A stretch of 64,000 nt of DNA from Maricaulis sp039978735 (GTDB lineage Bacteria; Pseudomonadota; Alphaproteobacteria; Caulobacterales; Maricaulaceae), in NCBI RefSeq assembly GCF_039978735.1, contig NZ_JBDWAS010000021.1, positions 1-64,000 of the forward strand, in the 5' to 3' direction. Positions 9,106 through 18,773 of the stretch are shown piece by piece (position 1 is the first letter of the stretch; each line of letters opens with the position of its first letter). Under the pieces are notes generated by a model that was not told the DNA's origin, did not search any database, and saw only the letters and a list, made by a program, of their open reading frames with translations. Both the position numbers and the translations under genes were made by a program.

Positions 9106-10269
9106 TCAGCTCACCGCCTTGAGTGCGTTTGAATGTTCGGGTCGGGCGCGCCCGTGAGCCTCGCTCCAGGCTTTCACGAAGGCGTCTGCCTGATCCGCCG
9201 TCGAATTCCAACCCAGCGAGACACGCAGGAAGCCGCGCGATGCATCCGCGTCCAGCCCGGTTGCGTTGCCGATCTTCGATCCGTGCGCCTTGCCGGACGA
9301 GCAGGCCGAGCCTGCGCTGACGGAGAAACCCGCCAGATCCAGCGCCATCACCTGGGTCTCGCCCTTCCAGCCCGGCACCGCGATGCCCAGCGTATTGGGC
9401 AGGCGCGGCGCGCCCTCGCCCAGGATGTGGATGTCCGGGGCGGCCTGCTTCAACCCGGCCGCCATGGCATCGCGCCAGTCCGCCAGGCGGGCAAAATCGT
9501 CCAGACCGGCCACGGCCTGTTCGATCGCCAGGCCAAGCCCGGCAATACCGGCGACATTCAGCGTGCCCGAGCGGCGTCCCTTTTCCTGACCACCGCCGCG
9601 CAATTGCCGCTCCAGCGGGGCGTTGCAGGCCGCGATCAGCGCGCCCACGCCCTGCGGGCCGCCGAACTTGTGCGCCGAGATCGCCATATAGTCGGCGCCC
9701 AGCGCGGCAAAATCGACAGCGATCTTGCCCACGGCCTGTATCGCATCGACCACGACCAGACCGTCATGCTCGCGCATCAGGGCGGCGGCTTCGGCGACCG
9801 GCTGGATCGTGCCGATCTCGTTATTCGCCAGCATCAGCGCCAGCGCCGGCCGGCCGTCGCGCTCTGTGTCCCAATGGCCCAGCCGGTCTTCCAGCCAGCC
9901 CAGATCGGCCAGGCCGGCCGCCGTGACAGGAATTTCCTCGACCGGCAGGCCGGAAGCCCTTGCGGTATCGGCGACGGCTTCATGCTCGATCGCGGAATGC
10001 AGGATGCGGCCGGCACCGCCGGCCCGGATCGCGCTGTGCAGCGCCAGATTCAGGGCTTCGGTACCGCAGGAGGTGAAAATCACATCCTCGGCCCGCGCAC
10101 ACAGCGCCTTGCCCGTCTGGCGCCGGGCCGTCTCGACGAGACGCAGCGCGGCCTGCCCGTCGGCATGCACCGACGAGGCATTGCCCGTCGTGCGCATGGC
10201 GTGCGCCACCGTCTCGATCACGTCCGGTCGCACCGGCGTGGTCGCGTTATGGTCGAGATATGTCCGCAT
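9106..10269 (-). CDS. IscS/NifS-like cysteine desulfurase
   Basis: A 387-residue class V aminotransferase, a second cysteine desulfurase in the operon. It shows the family start YLDHNATTP, the PLP lysine in ISAHKFGGPQG and the catalytic-loop cysteine in SAGSACSSGKAHGS, the IscS/NifS class I loop rather than the SufS loop. The ATG at 10269 lies 4 bases after the iscR stop; the longer in-frame start would overlap iscR. It probably supplies sulfur for clusters or for thio-modification; which acceptor it serves is not visible. Confidence 0.9.
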   Translation of the reverse strand: MRTYLDHNATTPVRPDVIETVAHAMRTTGNASSVHADGQAALRLVETARRQTGKALCARAEDVIFTSCGTEALNLALHSAIRAGGAGRILHSAIEHEAVADTARASGLPVEEIPVTAAGLADLGWLEDRLGHWDTERDGRPALALMLANNEIGTIQPVAEAAALMREHDGLVVVDAIQAVGKIAVDFAALGADYMAISAHKFGGPQGVGALIAACNAPLERQLRGGGQEKGRRSGTLNVAGIAGLGLAIEQAVAGLDDFARLADWRDAMAAGLKQAAPDIHILGEGAPRLPNTLGIAVPGWKGETQVMALDLAGFSVSAGSACSSGKAHGSKIGNATGLDADASRGFLRVSLGWNSTADQADAFVKAWSEAHGRARPEHSNALKAVS

Positions 10270-10273
10270 CGGC

Positions 10274-10750
10274 TCAGACCGTGGCGGGCTCGGCAACAGG
10301 CTTGGGCCGCTCCATGCGGCCTAGCGCACCGCTCGCAGCGCCCAGCAGGCGCCGTTCGAGCACGTCTTCCAGCGTGATCGAGGACAGGAAGAGATAGATG
10401 TGCCGGCCCAGCTCGTCCCACAGATCGTGCGTGATGCAGCGGCGCCCGTCGGCCAGGCAGCCCTTGGCGCTGGAACAGCGCGTGGCGCGCAGCGGTTCGT
10501 CGACGGCGACGATGATGTCGGAGATGCGGATTTCCGTCGGCTTGCGGCTGAGGCGATAGCCGCCGCCGGGACCGCGGATGGAGGAGACAATATCCGCCCG
10601 GCGCAGCTTGGCGAAGAGCTGTTCCAGATAGGACAGCGAGATGGACTGGCGCGAGGCGATATCGCTCAGCGTCACAGGCCCGTCCTCGCTGGCCAGGGCC
10701 AGATCGGCCATCGCCATGACGGCGTAACGTCCCTTTGTGCTCAGCTTCAT
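10274..10750 (-). CDS. iscR: Rrf2-family Fe-S regulator IscR
   Basis: A 158-residue Rrf2 winged-helix regulator (KLSTKGRYAVMAMADLA; SLSYLEQLFAKLRRA; RGPGGGYRLSR). Three cysteines follow in a CX5CX6C pattern, and the last is followed by ITHDLW, equivalent to the cluster-ligand histidine of E. coli IscR. It therefore probably binds a 2Fe-2S cluster and senses Fe-S status. The start has a strong AAGGAGG ribosome-binding site. As first gene of the suf operon, with a matching operator upstream, it is most likely an autoregulator. Confidence 0.93.
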   Translation of the reverse strand: MKLSTKGRYAVMAMADLALASEDGPVTLSDIASRQSISLSYLEQLFAKLRRADIVSSIRGPGGGYRLSRKPTEIRISDIIVAVDEPLRATRCSSAKGCLADGRRCITHDLWDELGRHIYLFLSSITLEDVLERRLLGAASGALGRMERPKPVAEPATV

Positions 10751-10846
10751 GCGTTTGCCTCCTTAAACGCTCGCATCCCGCGTACCGATCATGCTAAGAC
10801 CCGCCTTTCCGGAACGGACGGGCTTCGCGAATGCGGTGTTCGGCCA

Positions 10847-10871
10847 ATAACCGAGTAGAACAGTCAGGAAT
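10847..10871 (-). promoter_or_regulatory. Putative type 1 IscR-binding site
   Basis: On the minus strand these 25 bases agree with the E. coli type 1 IscR consensus at 21 positions by my hand alignment, including the GACT and ACTCGG half-site cores and the flanking AT and TAT. The site lies about 97 bases upstream of iscR, in the region shared with the divergent hydrolase gene. The consensus is recalled from knowledge; the match is seen in the sequence. Confidence 0.6.
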
Positions 10872-10957
10872 ATGGGCTGCCGTCCGCCACGTTGCAATGG
10901 ACGAATTGCCGCATATTTGCAGGACGCGAACTGGAACGACCAAAAAGGCGAGTGTGA

Positions 10958-11641
10958 ATGCCTGACGTAATCATTCCCGGCCCCGCCGGCCGGCTTGAGG
11001 GGCGCTACAGCCCGAGCGAAGACCCGACCGCCCCGATTGCGCTGATACTGCATGCCCACCCGCTGGGCGGCGGCAATATGGAAAATCCCACCGTCGACAT
11101 GATGTACGACGCGTTCCGCAAGCGCGGCTTCGCGACGCTGCGGTTCAATTTCCGCGGTGTGGGCCGGTCCCAGGGCAGCTATGACCAGGGCCTGGGCGAA
11201 CTGTCCGACGCCGCCACCGTGCTCGACTGGGTGCAGGGCTATAACCAGGGCGCCCGCTTCTGCTGGGTGGCCGGTCACTCCTTCGGCGCCTGGATCGGCA
11301 TGCAGCTGCTGATGCGCCGCCCGGAAATCGCCGGCTTCATCTCGGTCGCCCCGCCGACCAACATGTATGATTTCACCTTCCTCGCCCCCTGCCCGGCTTC
11401 GGGCATCATCGTCCATGGCGGCGCCGACAAGATCGTGCCGGCCGACGATGTCGAGCGCGTGATGTCCAAGGTGCGCGTGCAGAAGGGTATCGAGATCACG
11501 ACCGAAGTCGTGCCCGACGCGAACCACCTCTTCTCCGACCATCTCGAAGAGCTGCAGCGCCACGTGGAAGCCTATCTCGACGCCCACCTGCCCGGGGTCG
11601 AAAAGGAACGCGCCGAACGCCAGATCACCGGCAAGCGCTGA
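10958..11641 (+). CDS. Alpha/beta hydrolase of unknown substrate
   Basis: A 227-residue small alpha/beta-hydrolase. The nucleophile elbow is GHSFGAWIG, the oxyanion region HAHPLGGGNMENPT, and candidate acid and histidine residues lie in HGGADKIV and DANHLFSDH. No signal peptide is present. It is transcribed divergently from the iscR-suf operon and may share its regulatory region, but it has no known role in Fe-S assembly. Confidence 0.85.
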   Translation: MPDVIIPGPAGRLEGRYSPSEDPTAPIALILHAHPLGGGNMENPTVDMMYDAFRKRGFATLRFNFRGVGRSQGSYDQGLGELSDAATVLDWVQGYNQGARFCWVAGHSFGAWIGMQLLMRRPEIAGFISVAPPTNMYDFTFLAPCPASGIIVHGGADKIVPADDVERVMSKVRVQKGIEITTEVVPDANHLFSDHLEELQRHVEAYLDAHLPGVEKERAERQITGKR

Positions 11642-11783
11642 GTCTGACGGCCACTTTCACGCCTCAAGACATCCGTTTTTCCCGGCTGGCCGCTCTCGCG
11701 GGCGCAGGCTTCCGCCCGGCGCAAGCCGGGTGGAGCGCCGGAATTTACGGGAAACGCATCACTTGAAGTGATCTTCGGTCGGT

Positions 11784-11811
11784 CCCGGATCTGCGGCCTG
11801 CCTGCGCAGGC
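11784..11811 (+). repeat. Direct repeat unit, copy A
   Basis: The unit starts CCCGGATCTGC and ends in CTGCCTGCGCAGGC, and it recurs at 12477-12504 with a single difference by eye. The CTGCGCAG core is itself palindromic. Confidence 0.7.
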
Positions 11812-11870
11812 CTCCGTCCGGGAGAAATGGAGAGCGGTAAAAAGAGAGCGCAAACGCCGCACCAAACACC

Positions 11871-12016
11871 GTCACCCTGACGAAAGTCAGGGCCCAGTTC
11901 GTAGGGCGCGGTGACGGCAATCGCGCACTTATCCCGCACATCGCCGACATTCGATCCGAGCCCAGTTAGCCGAAATTCCGCTTTATGATCTGGGTCCTGA
12001 CTTTCGTCAGGATGAC
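11871..12016. repeat. Element bounded by 27-bp inverted repeat
   Basis: Arms 11871-11897 and 11990-12016 are reverse complements with two mismatches and are separated by 92 bases. Each arm holds its own mini-palindrome, CCTGAC/GTCAGG type. The structure resembles a small non-autonomous mobile element or an extended hairpin; it encodes nothing. Confidence 0.65.
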
Positions 12017-12476
12017 GGTGTGTGGGGCGGATATCGGAAACTTATCCCCGCCCTCTCAACTGCGCGTATGCTCTCAGACGGTTTCCGGGATGGGAGGCAT
12101 GAGCTCAGTCCCTTGTGCCCGGGAGCGTGCGGAGCTCGTCCGCGCCTGGTGGGTGACAGCATCAGGCTCCGGCGTGGCCATCTGCGGGGACACCGGCAAA
12201 AAGCTCGACCGGAGCGTGCCTGCAGGTTTCGAGACGGTCCCGCAAGGGATCCGGGTAAATCTCCGCGTGCGGGATGCCTCGGGCATCACCACCAAAGCTT
12301 CAAATCCGGACACGCGATGTCCGCCGTGCATCCCGCACCCCTCTCATGGCTCCAGGGTTCTGCCCGTGGAGGGTTTGGTGTTTCCTCATCTGCAAACACA
12401 CACGATTTTTCCCGGAAGCGCGCAGCGCTGTCCGGGACCGACTGGAAGCCGCTCACGCTTCACGCAGCAAGCAGAT

Positions 12477-12504
12477 CCCGGATCTGCAGCCTGCCTGCGC
12501 AGGC
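12477..12504 (+). repeat. Direct repeat unit, copy B
   Basis: Second copy of the 28-base unit at 11784-11811, followed about 27 bases later by the same CCGGGAGAAATGG motif as copy A. Confidence 0.7.
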
Positions 12505-12673
12505 TGAAGCCTGCGCCCGCGAAAGCGGGTGGCCGGGAGAAATGGGAGAGGTTGAAATGCGCACGTCCGCTTTCCCCGGACCTGTTCCGGGGCCTGCCGG
12601 CGTTTCAGGTGCAGGCTCAACCGGGCCCCGGCACAAGGCCGGGGGAAGTGGAGCGAGATGGGAAGAATTCTGC

Positions 12674-13777
12674 CTACACTCGCGAGATTCTACCGCCGGA
12701 GACCGCGTGGCGGGCGCCCGTGGTGGAAGGAAGGCTGGTGGGCAGGCCGCGTTCGACGCGGACCGCCAGCCAGGCGAAGGCCTCGGCTTCCAGGAGATCG
12801 CCGCGCCAGCCGACGGCCTCGACCGGTTCGGCTGCAACACCCAGATCTTCACCCAGCATCCGCATCAGGGTGGGGTTCAGCCGTCCACCGCCGGTGACCA
12901 GGAGACGATCCGGCCGGCCCAGGCGTGTGATGGCATCGGCCACGCTGCGGGCGGTGAATGCGGTCAGGGTGGCGGCACCGTCGGGCGCGGCGAGATTGCG
13001 GACAGGTTCGAGGGTAAAGTCCCAGCGGTCGAGGGATTTGGGCGGCGCCAGGGCGAGGAAGGGATGCTGCAGCAGATCGTCCAGCGTCGCGTCATGCACC
13101 CGGCCGGCCGCGGCCAGCGCCCCGTCGCGGTCGAACGCCTCGCCGGTATGGCGGACACACCAGGCATCGATCAACCCGTTGGCGGGGCCTGTGTCGAAGG
13201 CGACCGGATCGCGGCCCGGCGCCATCCAGGTCACATTCGCAACACCGCCCAGATTGAGCACGGCCACCGCCCCGTCCAGCCCGGCATGATCGGCCAGGGC
13301 GCGGTGATAGAGCGGTGCCAGGGGCGCGCCCTGCCCGCCGGCCAGCATGTCGGCGGTACGGAAATCATGGACGACATCGACGCCCAGCCGGCTGGCCAGT
13401 TTGCCTCCGTCGCCGATCTGCAGCGTCTGCCCGCTGCTGCCGCCCGACGGCGCGCGATGCAGCACGGTCTGGCCATGAAATCCCACCAGTTCGACAGCAT
13501 CCAGGTCGAGTCCGGCTGCAGCGGCAACACGCTCGGCAGCCTCGGCATGACGATCGGTCAGGACGGCCTCGGCGCGGCGGAAGTCCGGCGCCGGACCGGT
13601 GAACTGCCAGTCCAGCGCGGCATCCACCGCGGCCTGCAGGATCGCCCGGTCCTCGCGGGTATAGGCGACGGTTTCGCCAGGCCCGAAGGATGCGATGCGC
13701 ACACCATCGGTCTCGATCAGGGCGGCATCGATACCGTCCAGCGAGGTGCCGCTCATCAGTCCGATCACGCGTTTCAT
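12674..13777 (-). CDS. anmK: Anhydro-N-acetylmuramic acid kinase
   Basis: A 367-residue kinase of the AnmK family that converts 1,6-anhydro-MurNAc to MurNAc-6-phosphate during peptidoglycan recycling. The family signature MSGTSLDGIDA is at the N-terminus; ELVGFHGQTV, GGVANVTW, DTGPANGLID and VTGGGRLNP follow. It is divergent from tyrS, about 60 bases apart, as in many alphaproteobacteria. Confidence 0.95.
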   Translation of the reverse strand: MKRVIGLMSGTSLDGIDAALIETDGVRIASFGPGETVAYTREDRAILQAAVDAALDWQFTGPAPDFRRAEAVLTDRHAEAAERVAAAAGLDLDAVELVGFHGQTVLHRAPSGGSSGQTLQIGDGGKLASRLGVDVVHDFRTADMLAGGQGAPLAPLYHRALADHAGLDGAVAVLNLGGVANVTWMAPGRDPVAFDTGPANGLIDAWCVRHTGEAFDRDGALAAAGRVHDATLDDLLQHPFLALAPPKSLDRWDFTLEPVRNLAAPDGAATLTAFTARSVADAITRLGRPDRLLVTGGGRLNPTLMRMLGEDLGVAAEPVEAVGWRGDLLEAEAFAWLAVRVERGLPTSLPSTTGARHAVSGGRISRV

Positions 13778-13839
13778 GTGCGGCCCCTCTTTTCTCGGCG
13801 CAAAGCTCGACCTAGAAGCGCTCTATCAGGAGAGCGATC

Positions 13840-15084
13840 ATGAGCGAATACAAGTCCGAACTCGTGCGCGTGCTCGTCGAGCGCGGCTATCATTTCCAGT
13901 CCACCGACCTTGAAGGCCTCGACAAGGCGGCCAGCGAAGGCGTGGTGACGGGCTATATCGGATTCGACGCCACGGCGTCCTCGCTGCATGTCGGCTCGCT
14001 GGTGCAGATCATGATGCTGCGGCGCATGCAGCAGGCCGGCCATAAACCGATCATCCTGATGGGCGGTGCGACGACCAAGATCGGTGATCCGACGGGCAAG
14101 GACAAGGTCCGCGCCATGCTGGATGACGAACAGATCGCGGCCAACAAGGCCAGCATTCTGCAGCCCTTCTCACGCCTGATGTCGATCGGTGACGGTCCGA
14201 CCGATGCCATTGTCGTGGACAATAATGAGTGGTTTGCCGAGTTCGGTTACCTGGAATTCCTGCGCCGCTTCGGCACGCATTTCACCATCAACCGCATGCT
14301 CACCTTCGAGTCGGTGAAACAGCGCCTGTCGCGCGAAGAGCCGATGACCTTCCTGGAATTCAACTACATGCTGTTGCAGGCGGTCGACTTCCTGGAACTC
14401 AACCGGCGCACCGGCTGCACGCTGCAGCTGGGCGGCGGCGACCAGTGGGGCAATATCGTCAATGGCGTGGAATTGTGCCGCCGGGTCGACCAGAAGGAAG
14501 TCTACGGCTTCACCACGCCGCTGGTGACGACCGCCTCGGGCGCCAAGATGGGCAAGACGATGGATGGCGCGGTCTGGCTGAATGCCGACATGCGCAGCCC
14601 GTACGAATACTGGCAGTTCTGGCGCAATACCGAGGACGCCGATGTCGGCCGTTTCCTGCGCCTGTTCACCGACCTGCCGCTGGACGAGATCGCCCGGCTG
14701 GAAGCGCTGGAAGGCGCCGAGATCAACGACGCCAAGGTGCGCCTGGCCAATGAGGCGACGACGCTGCTGCACGGCGCCGATGCCGCCCGCGAGGCCGAGG
14801 CGACCGCGAAACAGACCTTTGCCGGCGGCGGTGCGGGCGATGCCCTGCCCACCGTCACTTTCGATATGTCGGACGAGACGGTGACGCTGGTCGGCCTGTT
14901 CGTCGAAGCCGGCCTGGCCGGTTCGAATGGCGAGGTACGCCGTCACATGAAGGCCGGCGCCGCCAAGGTGAATGACGCCGCGCTGAGCGACCCCTTCGCC
15001 CGGCCGACGGACGATCTGGTTATCGACGGCGCAATCAAGCTGTCGGTCGGCAAGAAGCGCCACGCCCTGGCCAAGCCGGCGTAG
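13840..15084 (+). CDS. tyrS: Tyrosyl-tRNA synthetase
   Basis: A 414-residue class I aminoacyl-tRNA synthetase charging tRNA-Tyr. The HIGH-like motif is SLHVGSL and the KMSKS-like loop is KMGKT, which is the variant found in one bacterial TyrS subgroup. GGGDQWGNI lies in the tyrosine pocket and an S4-type RNA-binding domain is at the C-terminus (EVRRHMKAGAAKVN). An AGGAGA ribosome-binding site precedes the ATG. Confidence 0.97.
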   Translation: MSEYKSELVRVLVERGYHFQSTDLEGLDKAASEGVVTGYIGFDATASSLHVGSLVQIMMLRRMQQAGHKPIILMGGATTKIGDPTGKDKVRAMLDDEQIAANKASILQPFSRLMSIGDGPTDAIVVDNNEWFAEFGYLEFLRRFGTHFTINRMLTFESVKQRLSREEPMTFLEFNYMLLQAVDFLELNRRTGCTLQLGGGDQWGNIVNGVELCRRVDQKEVYGFTTPLVTTASGAKMGKTMDGAVWLNADMRSPYEYWQFWRNTEDADVGRFLRLFTDLPLDEIARLEALEGAEINDAKVRLANEATTLLHGADAAREAEATAKQTFAGGGAGDALPTVTFDMSDETVTLVGLFVEAGLAGSNGEVRRHMKAGAAKVNDAALSDPFARPTDDLVIDGAIKLSVGKKRHALAKPA

Positions 15085-15099
15085 AACGCTGCGTCATAC

Positions 15100-15228
15100 C
15101 CCCTTCTCCCACGGGGAGAAGGTGCCCGGAGGGCGGATGAGGGGGACATCCCGATGCCGGTGCGTTATCGCCAAACGCGGTGTCTCCCCCCTCTCCCTCG
15201 ATCCCTCTCCCGAGGGAGAGGGAGGTGG
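15100..15228. repeat. Dispersed palindromic repeat, copy 2
   Basis: Same organisation as the element at 5427-5553: CTTCTCC/GGAGAAG hairpin, then GGTGCCCGGAGGGCGGATGAG, a variable middle, then CCCTCTCCC/GGGAGAGGG. It lies between the convergent tyrS and AsmA-like genes and ends about 3 bases before the latter's stop codon, where it could serve as a transcript end for both. Confidence 0.8.
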
Positions 15229-15230
15229 AG

Positions 15231-18200
15231 TTAATCGTCCGGACCTGTTTCTTCAGGCGTGCCTTGCGGCTCGGGAGCGGCCTCCTCCACACCGGCATCG
15301 CGCGCCCGTTCCCGGGCGGCACGTTCGGCGGCCGTGCCTTCGAAAATGCGTCGCAGCAGGCCCGGCGCCAGTGCGGAAAGCGGGTTGGCGAAGACCGTCA
15401 GACTGTCGAACGGCCCCTCGACGGAATAGGTGATGCCGATCACGCCCTCGCCCGGCCGCGAGACGAGAATATCGCCGATCACCGGCACCCCGCCGAACAG
15501 GGAATTGAGCGCATAGGACGGGGCGAGATTGCCGTCGATCGCCGCTCGCTCGGATGCAAAATCGATTGTTCCCGCGGCCGTCACGCCCAGCGCACTGCCC
15601 GCCGCACGGGCATCGCCGATGGTCATCAGGCCGTCCTCGTAGAGCAGGTCGGCATCGATCCGGTCGAACACGATCCCTTCACCATTGAGCAGGGCAGCGA
15701 GGCCCTGGAAGGAGCCGGCTGCCAGGATCCGCGCCAGAATCGGCACACGGACGAGCGTCAGATCGGTCACTTCGAGCCGGGCCGACAAGGGTCCTTCCGA
15801 GCCGAGGGGCGGCGCCGAACCCAGCATCGCCATACGCCCGCCCAGGGCATAGGATTCCACCCCGAACAGCGAGGCGACCCGTTCGACACTCGGCGCCTGC
15901 ATGCGGAATTCGCGCGCACCGCCGGGCTCACTCGCACCGAAGGCGGCCTGGAAGGAGCCGTCCATGGTCTGGCCGGAAACAGAGAAGGCACGGATCCCCT
16001 CTGCTTCGCCACGCCAGATCAGATTGAAATCGTCCAGCACCGAGCGTTCCGACAGGATGAGCCGCGCAATGTCGGCATTCACGGACACGGGCATCACCCC
16101 TCCGCCTTCACCGAGCGAAGTGAGCTGCGCCACGAAATCGGACACATCGACATACTGGCCGGACAGCTGCAGATCGAGCGGCGCACCCGCGGTTTCCGGC
16201 ACGACCAGCCGCGCCGAAATATCCGCCAGCCCCTCGATGAAGAGCCGGTCGAGATCGACGCGCTCCAGCCGGCTTTCCGCCCCCATGACGAGGCTGCCGG
16301 TCACTTCCATCCCCTCGCTGCGCACGGCCAGCGCGTCGACGGAATAGCGGCCCGTCTCGTCCACGGAGATGCGCAGCTCGGCCTCGCCAGACACGCCGGC
16401 AGCCTTGCTCCACACGCCGCCGGGCGTTTCCAGCAGCGCCTGTTCCAGATCGGCATGAAGATCGATCGACCGGAAATCCAGACCGTCCGACACCGCTTCG
16501 CCGGTGAGGCGGATGGGCCCGTCGAAATAGCGCCGCACCGGGATGTTGAACACATCCAGCGTCGCCGCCGTGACATCGGCCGACAGGCCGATCCGGGTCG
16601 AGGCGGCATCGTCCGGCAGGCCGAACGTCTCGGCCCAGTCGATATGCACCGGTGTTTCCCCGAACAGGGCATCGCCCGAGGCTTCCAGCCCCTCCTGGCG
16701 CGCAGAGATCGCGATCTCGCCGCCTGTCAGCTCGATCGGCGTACCGGGGACGTTCAGGCTGACATTGGAGAACGTGCCATCGATGAAGAAGGGGATTTCC
16801 TCGACCGGCACGTCGGTCAGCATGGCGCGGCGGATCTCGAAACGCATCTCGCCCTGCCCGCCGACCAGCGCCGGGTCGAGCCCGTATTCCGACGGCAGGT
16901 GCAGCGGCGGTTCGTCGATCAGGGCCAGGATATCGGACGCATCACCGCGGGCCACACCGCCATAGCGGGCGACCGCCCCTTTGGGATTGAGCCGCGGGAT
17001 ATCGACGAAACCGTCAACCAGTTCGATATCGCCGATACGGCCGCTTTGCATGGCGACCTCGAACGCATTGCCGCGCAGGACGGCATGTCCGCGGCCCTCG
17101 ACCAGCGGCGTCATTGTGGAGATGTAGAGGACAGACGCGTTCTCGAAATCAAAGCCGAGCGTCATACGCTCATTGTCCATCTGCTCGGCCTCGATATCGT
17201 CGGCCCGCAGATCCAGATCGAACCGCGCATTGTAGAAACGGCCGCCCAGAATGCGCTCCTGCACCCAGCTGCGGGCGCTGTCGGCCAGCTCCACCGGCCA
17301 GTAGGCCAGCACAGTCTCGGGCTGCACATCCCCAACAATGGGGCCTGCCAGACGCAGATTGGGAAGGAAGCGGCCATCCCCGGCCCGGCTCAGCGACACT
17401 TCGCCGGCCAGCTCGGCGCGGATGGTATCGACAGCGAGTTCGAGCCGGTCGAGCGTCGCCGCATACTCGTCCAGCCGGATCTCGCCCTGGGCAATCAGCG
17501 CCTCCCATGACGGATCGCGCTCGAACACATCGCCCAGCGCCACAAAACCTTCGCCGACACGGATATTGAATCGTCCGCGCGTCGGCAGGGCGCCGGTATA
17601 GCCGCCGATTTCCGTCACTTCGCCTTCAAGGCGGGCCGAGAAGACATCGGACTCGATCCAGCCTTCATGGATACTCATCGTGCTCTCGACCGGGTCGAAC
17701 CGGGCCGACAGGTGCGCACCGGCGATCCGGCGGGCTTCGCCCCCGGTCAGGATCTCGCCGTCGCCGACGTCCAGCACAATGGAGGCCGTGCGGATCCCGC
17801 CCTGGCGCGTCGCATCGACGACAAAGTCCAGATAGACCGGCGCATCCACCGCCCGCAACGGTGCGAGAGGCCCGCTGTCGGGCAGCACGCCGGCGGGAGA
17901 TAATTGCTGGAAGCGCGCCTCGAACAGCAGCGTCTCCAGATCGGCACCGGCCTGCAGGCGCAGCTCGACCGGCGCAAAGCCGGAGGGGGTCGCGAACTGG
18001 CCTTCGATCTCGGCCAGGATGCGCGTGTCGTCGCGCTCGAAGCGCACACCGGCATCATCCACCAGCCAGGCAATACCGCTCTGGGCATCGACGATCCGCA
18101 CGGCCGCCTGTTCGATACGCACATGCTGCAACCGGCTGAGACGGCTGGCGGGATTTTGCGGATCGGCCAGGAGCTGGAACAGGCTGGCGCTTTCATCGCC

Positions 18201-18671
18201 GCCCCGTTCGGGCAGCTGCGCATTGGCGGCGACGCGCTCGGCACTGCCCAGCCCGGCCCCGACAGCGCCATCGGCCCGGCGGACGAGCGAGAGAGAGCCG
18301 CCCTGGATATTGAGCGCAACCGGTTCCAGCCGGCCGAGCAGCAGTGCGTCGACCGCCAGACCGGCCTCAATGCGCGGCGCCCGGGCAATGACGTCACCGG
18401 TCTCGTCGGCAACGGTCACATCGCCGGCCATCAGCATGAGGGCCCGTGTCTGCGGATCGAAACCGGCCTGCAGCCGGCCGAGCGCCACGACGTCGCCCTC
18501 AAAGGCCCGGGCCAGCATGCGCTGGGCATCCTCGCGCAGGAAGTCGAGCTCGACCGGACCGCTGGACAGACGCCACAGGACCGCAGCAATGCCGAAGATC
18601 GCCAGCGCCAGAAGGACAGCGACCGCCTCGAGCAGGTAGATCAGGCTCCAGCGCAGGGACTTGCGCAGCAT
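15231..18671 (-). CDS. Large AsmA/YhdP-like envelope protein (DUF3971)
   Basis: A 1146-residue protein with one N-terminal membrane anchor (residues ~10-33) and a very long beta-rich periplasmic region. The pattern of repeated layers (VSIHEGWIESDVFSARLEGEV-like turns) and the C-terminal part (AAGSALGVTAAGTIDFASE, followed by PLSALAPGLLRRIFEG) matches AsmA-like C-terminal and DUF3971 domains. Relatives such as YhdP and TamB-like proteins are implicated in lipid transport between the membranes; that role here is inferred. The final ~30 residues are acidic and probably disordered. Confidence 0.82.
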   Translation of the reverse strand: MLRKSLRWSLIYLLEAVAVLLALAIFGIAAVLWRLSSGPVELDFLREDAQRMLARAFEGDVVALGRLQAGFDPQTRALMLMAGDVTVADETGDVIARAPRIEAGLAVDALLLGRLEPVALNIQGGSLSLVRRADGAVGAGLGSAERVAANAQLPERGGDESASLFQLLADPQNPASRLSRLQHVRIEQAAVRIVDAQSGIAWLVDDAGVRFERDDTRILAEIEGQFATPSGFAPVELRLQAGADLETLLFEARFQQLSPAGVLPDSGPLAPLRAVDAPVYLDFVVDATRQGGIRTASIVLDVGDGEILTGGEARRIAGAHLSARFDPVESTMSIHEGWIESDVFSARLEGEVTEIGGYTGALPTRGRFNIRVGEGFVALGDVFERDPSWEALIAQGEIRLDEYAATLDRLELAVDTIRAELAGEVSLSRAGDGRFLPNLRLAGPIVGDVQPETVLAYWPVELADSARSWVQERILGGRFYNARFDLDLRADDIEAEQMDNERMTLGFDFENASVLYISTMTPLVEGRGHAVLRGNAFEVAMQSGRIGDIELVDGFVDIPRLNPKGAVARYGGVARGDASDILALIDEPPLHLPSEYGLDPALVGGQGEMRFEIRRAMLTDVPVEEIPFFIDGTFSNVSLNVPGTPIELTGGEIAISARQEGLEASGDALFGETPVHIDWAETFGLPDDAASTRIGLSADVTAATLDVFNIPVRRYFDGPIRLTGEAVSDGLDFRSIDLHADLEQALLETPGGVWSKAAGVSGEAELRISVDETGRYSVDALAVRSEGMEVTGSLVMGAESRLERVDLDRLFIEGLADISARLVVPETAGAPLDLQLSGQYVDVSDFVAQLTSLGEGGGVMPVSVNADIARLILSERSVLDDFNLIWRGEAEGIRAFSVSGQTMDGSFQAAFGASEPGGAREFRMQAPSVERVASLFGVESYALGGRMAMLGSAPPLGSEGPLSARLEVTDLTLVRVPILARILAAGSFQGLAALLNGEGIVFDRIDADLLYEDGLMTIGDARAAGSALGVTAAGTIDFASERAAIDGNLAPSYALNSLFGGVPVIGDILVSRPGEGVIGITYSVEGPFDSLTVFANPLSALAPGLLRRIFEGTAAERAARERARDAGVEEAAPEPQGTPEETGPDD

Positions 18672-18773
18672 CAGCGCCTCCCGACCGCAGCGGGAAGACT
18701 GGACGCGCCGGATTCTACGCGCATTTTACACTCATCAGCCCGCATCCACGGCAACAAGCGCAAGAGGGATATG

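Larger units (their letters stand above)
11642..12673. other. Gene-free, repeat-rich 1 kb interval
   Basis: No credible gene is visible. The interval holds a 27-base inverted repeat (11871-11897 / 11990-12016), a duplicated 28-base unit (11784-11811 and 12477-12504, one mismatch by eye), a second shared motif around CCGGGAGAAATGG (11816 and 12531), and GC-rich hairpins such as 12574-12592. Open frames crossing it lack domains and run through the repeats. Confidence 0.7.

Noticed and set aside
11985..13843. Long open frames covering the 1 kb repeat patch and running into anmK
   Set aside because: They have no domains, cross the repeats and overlap anmK on the opposite strand; they are by-products of high GC.
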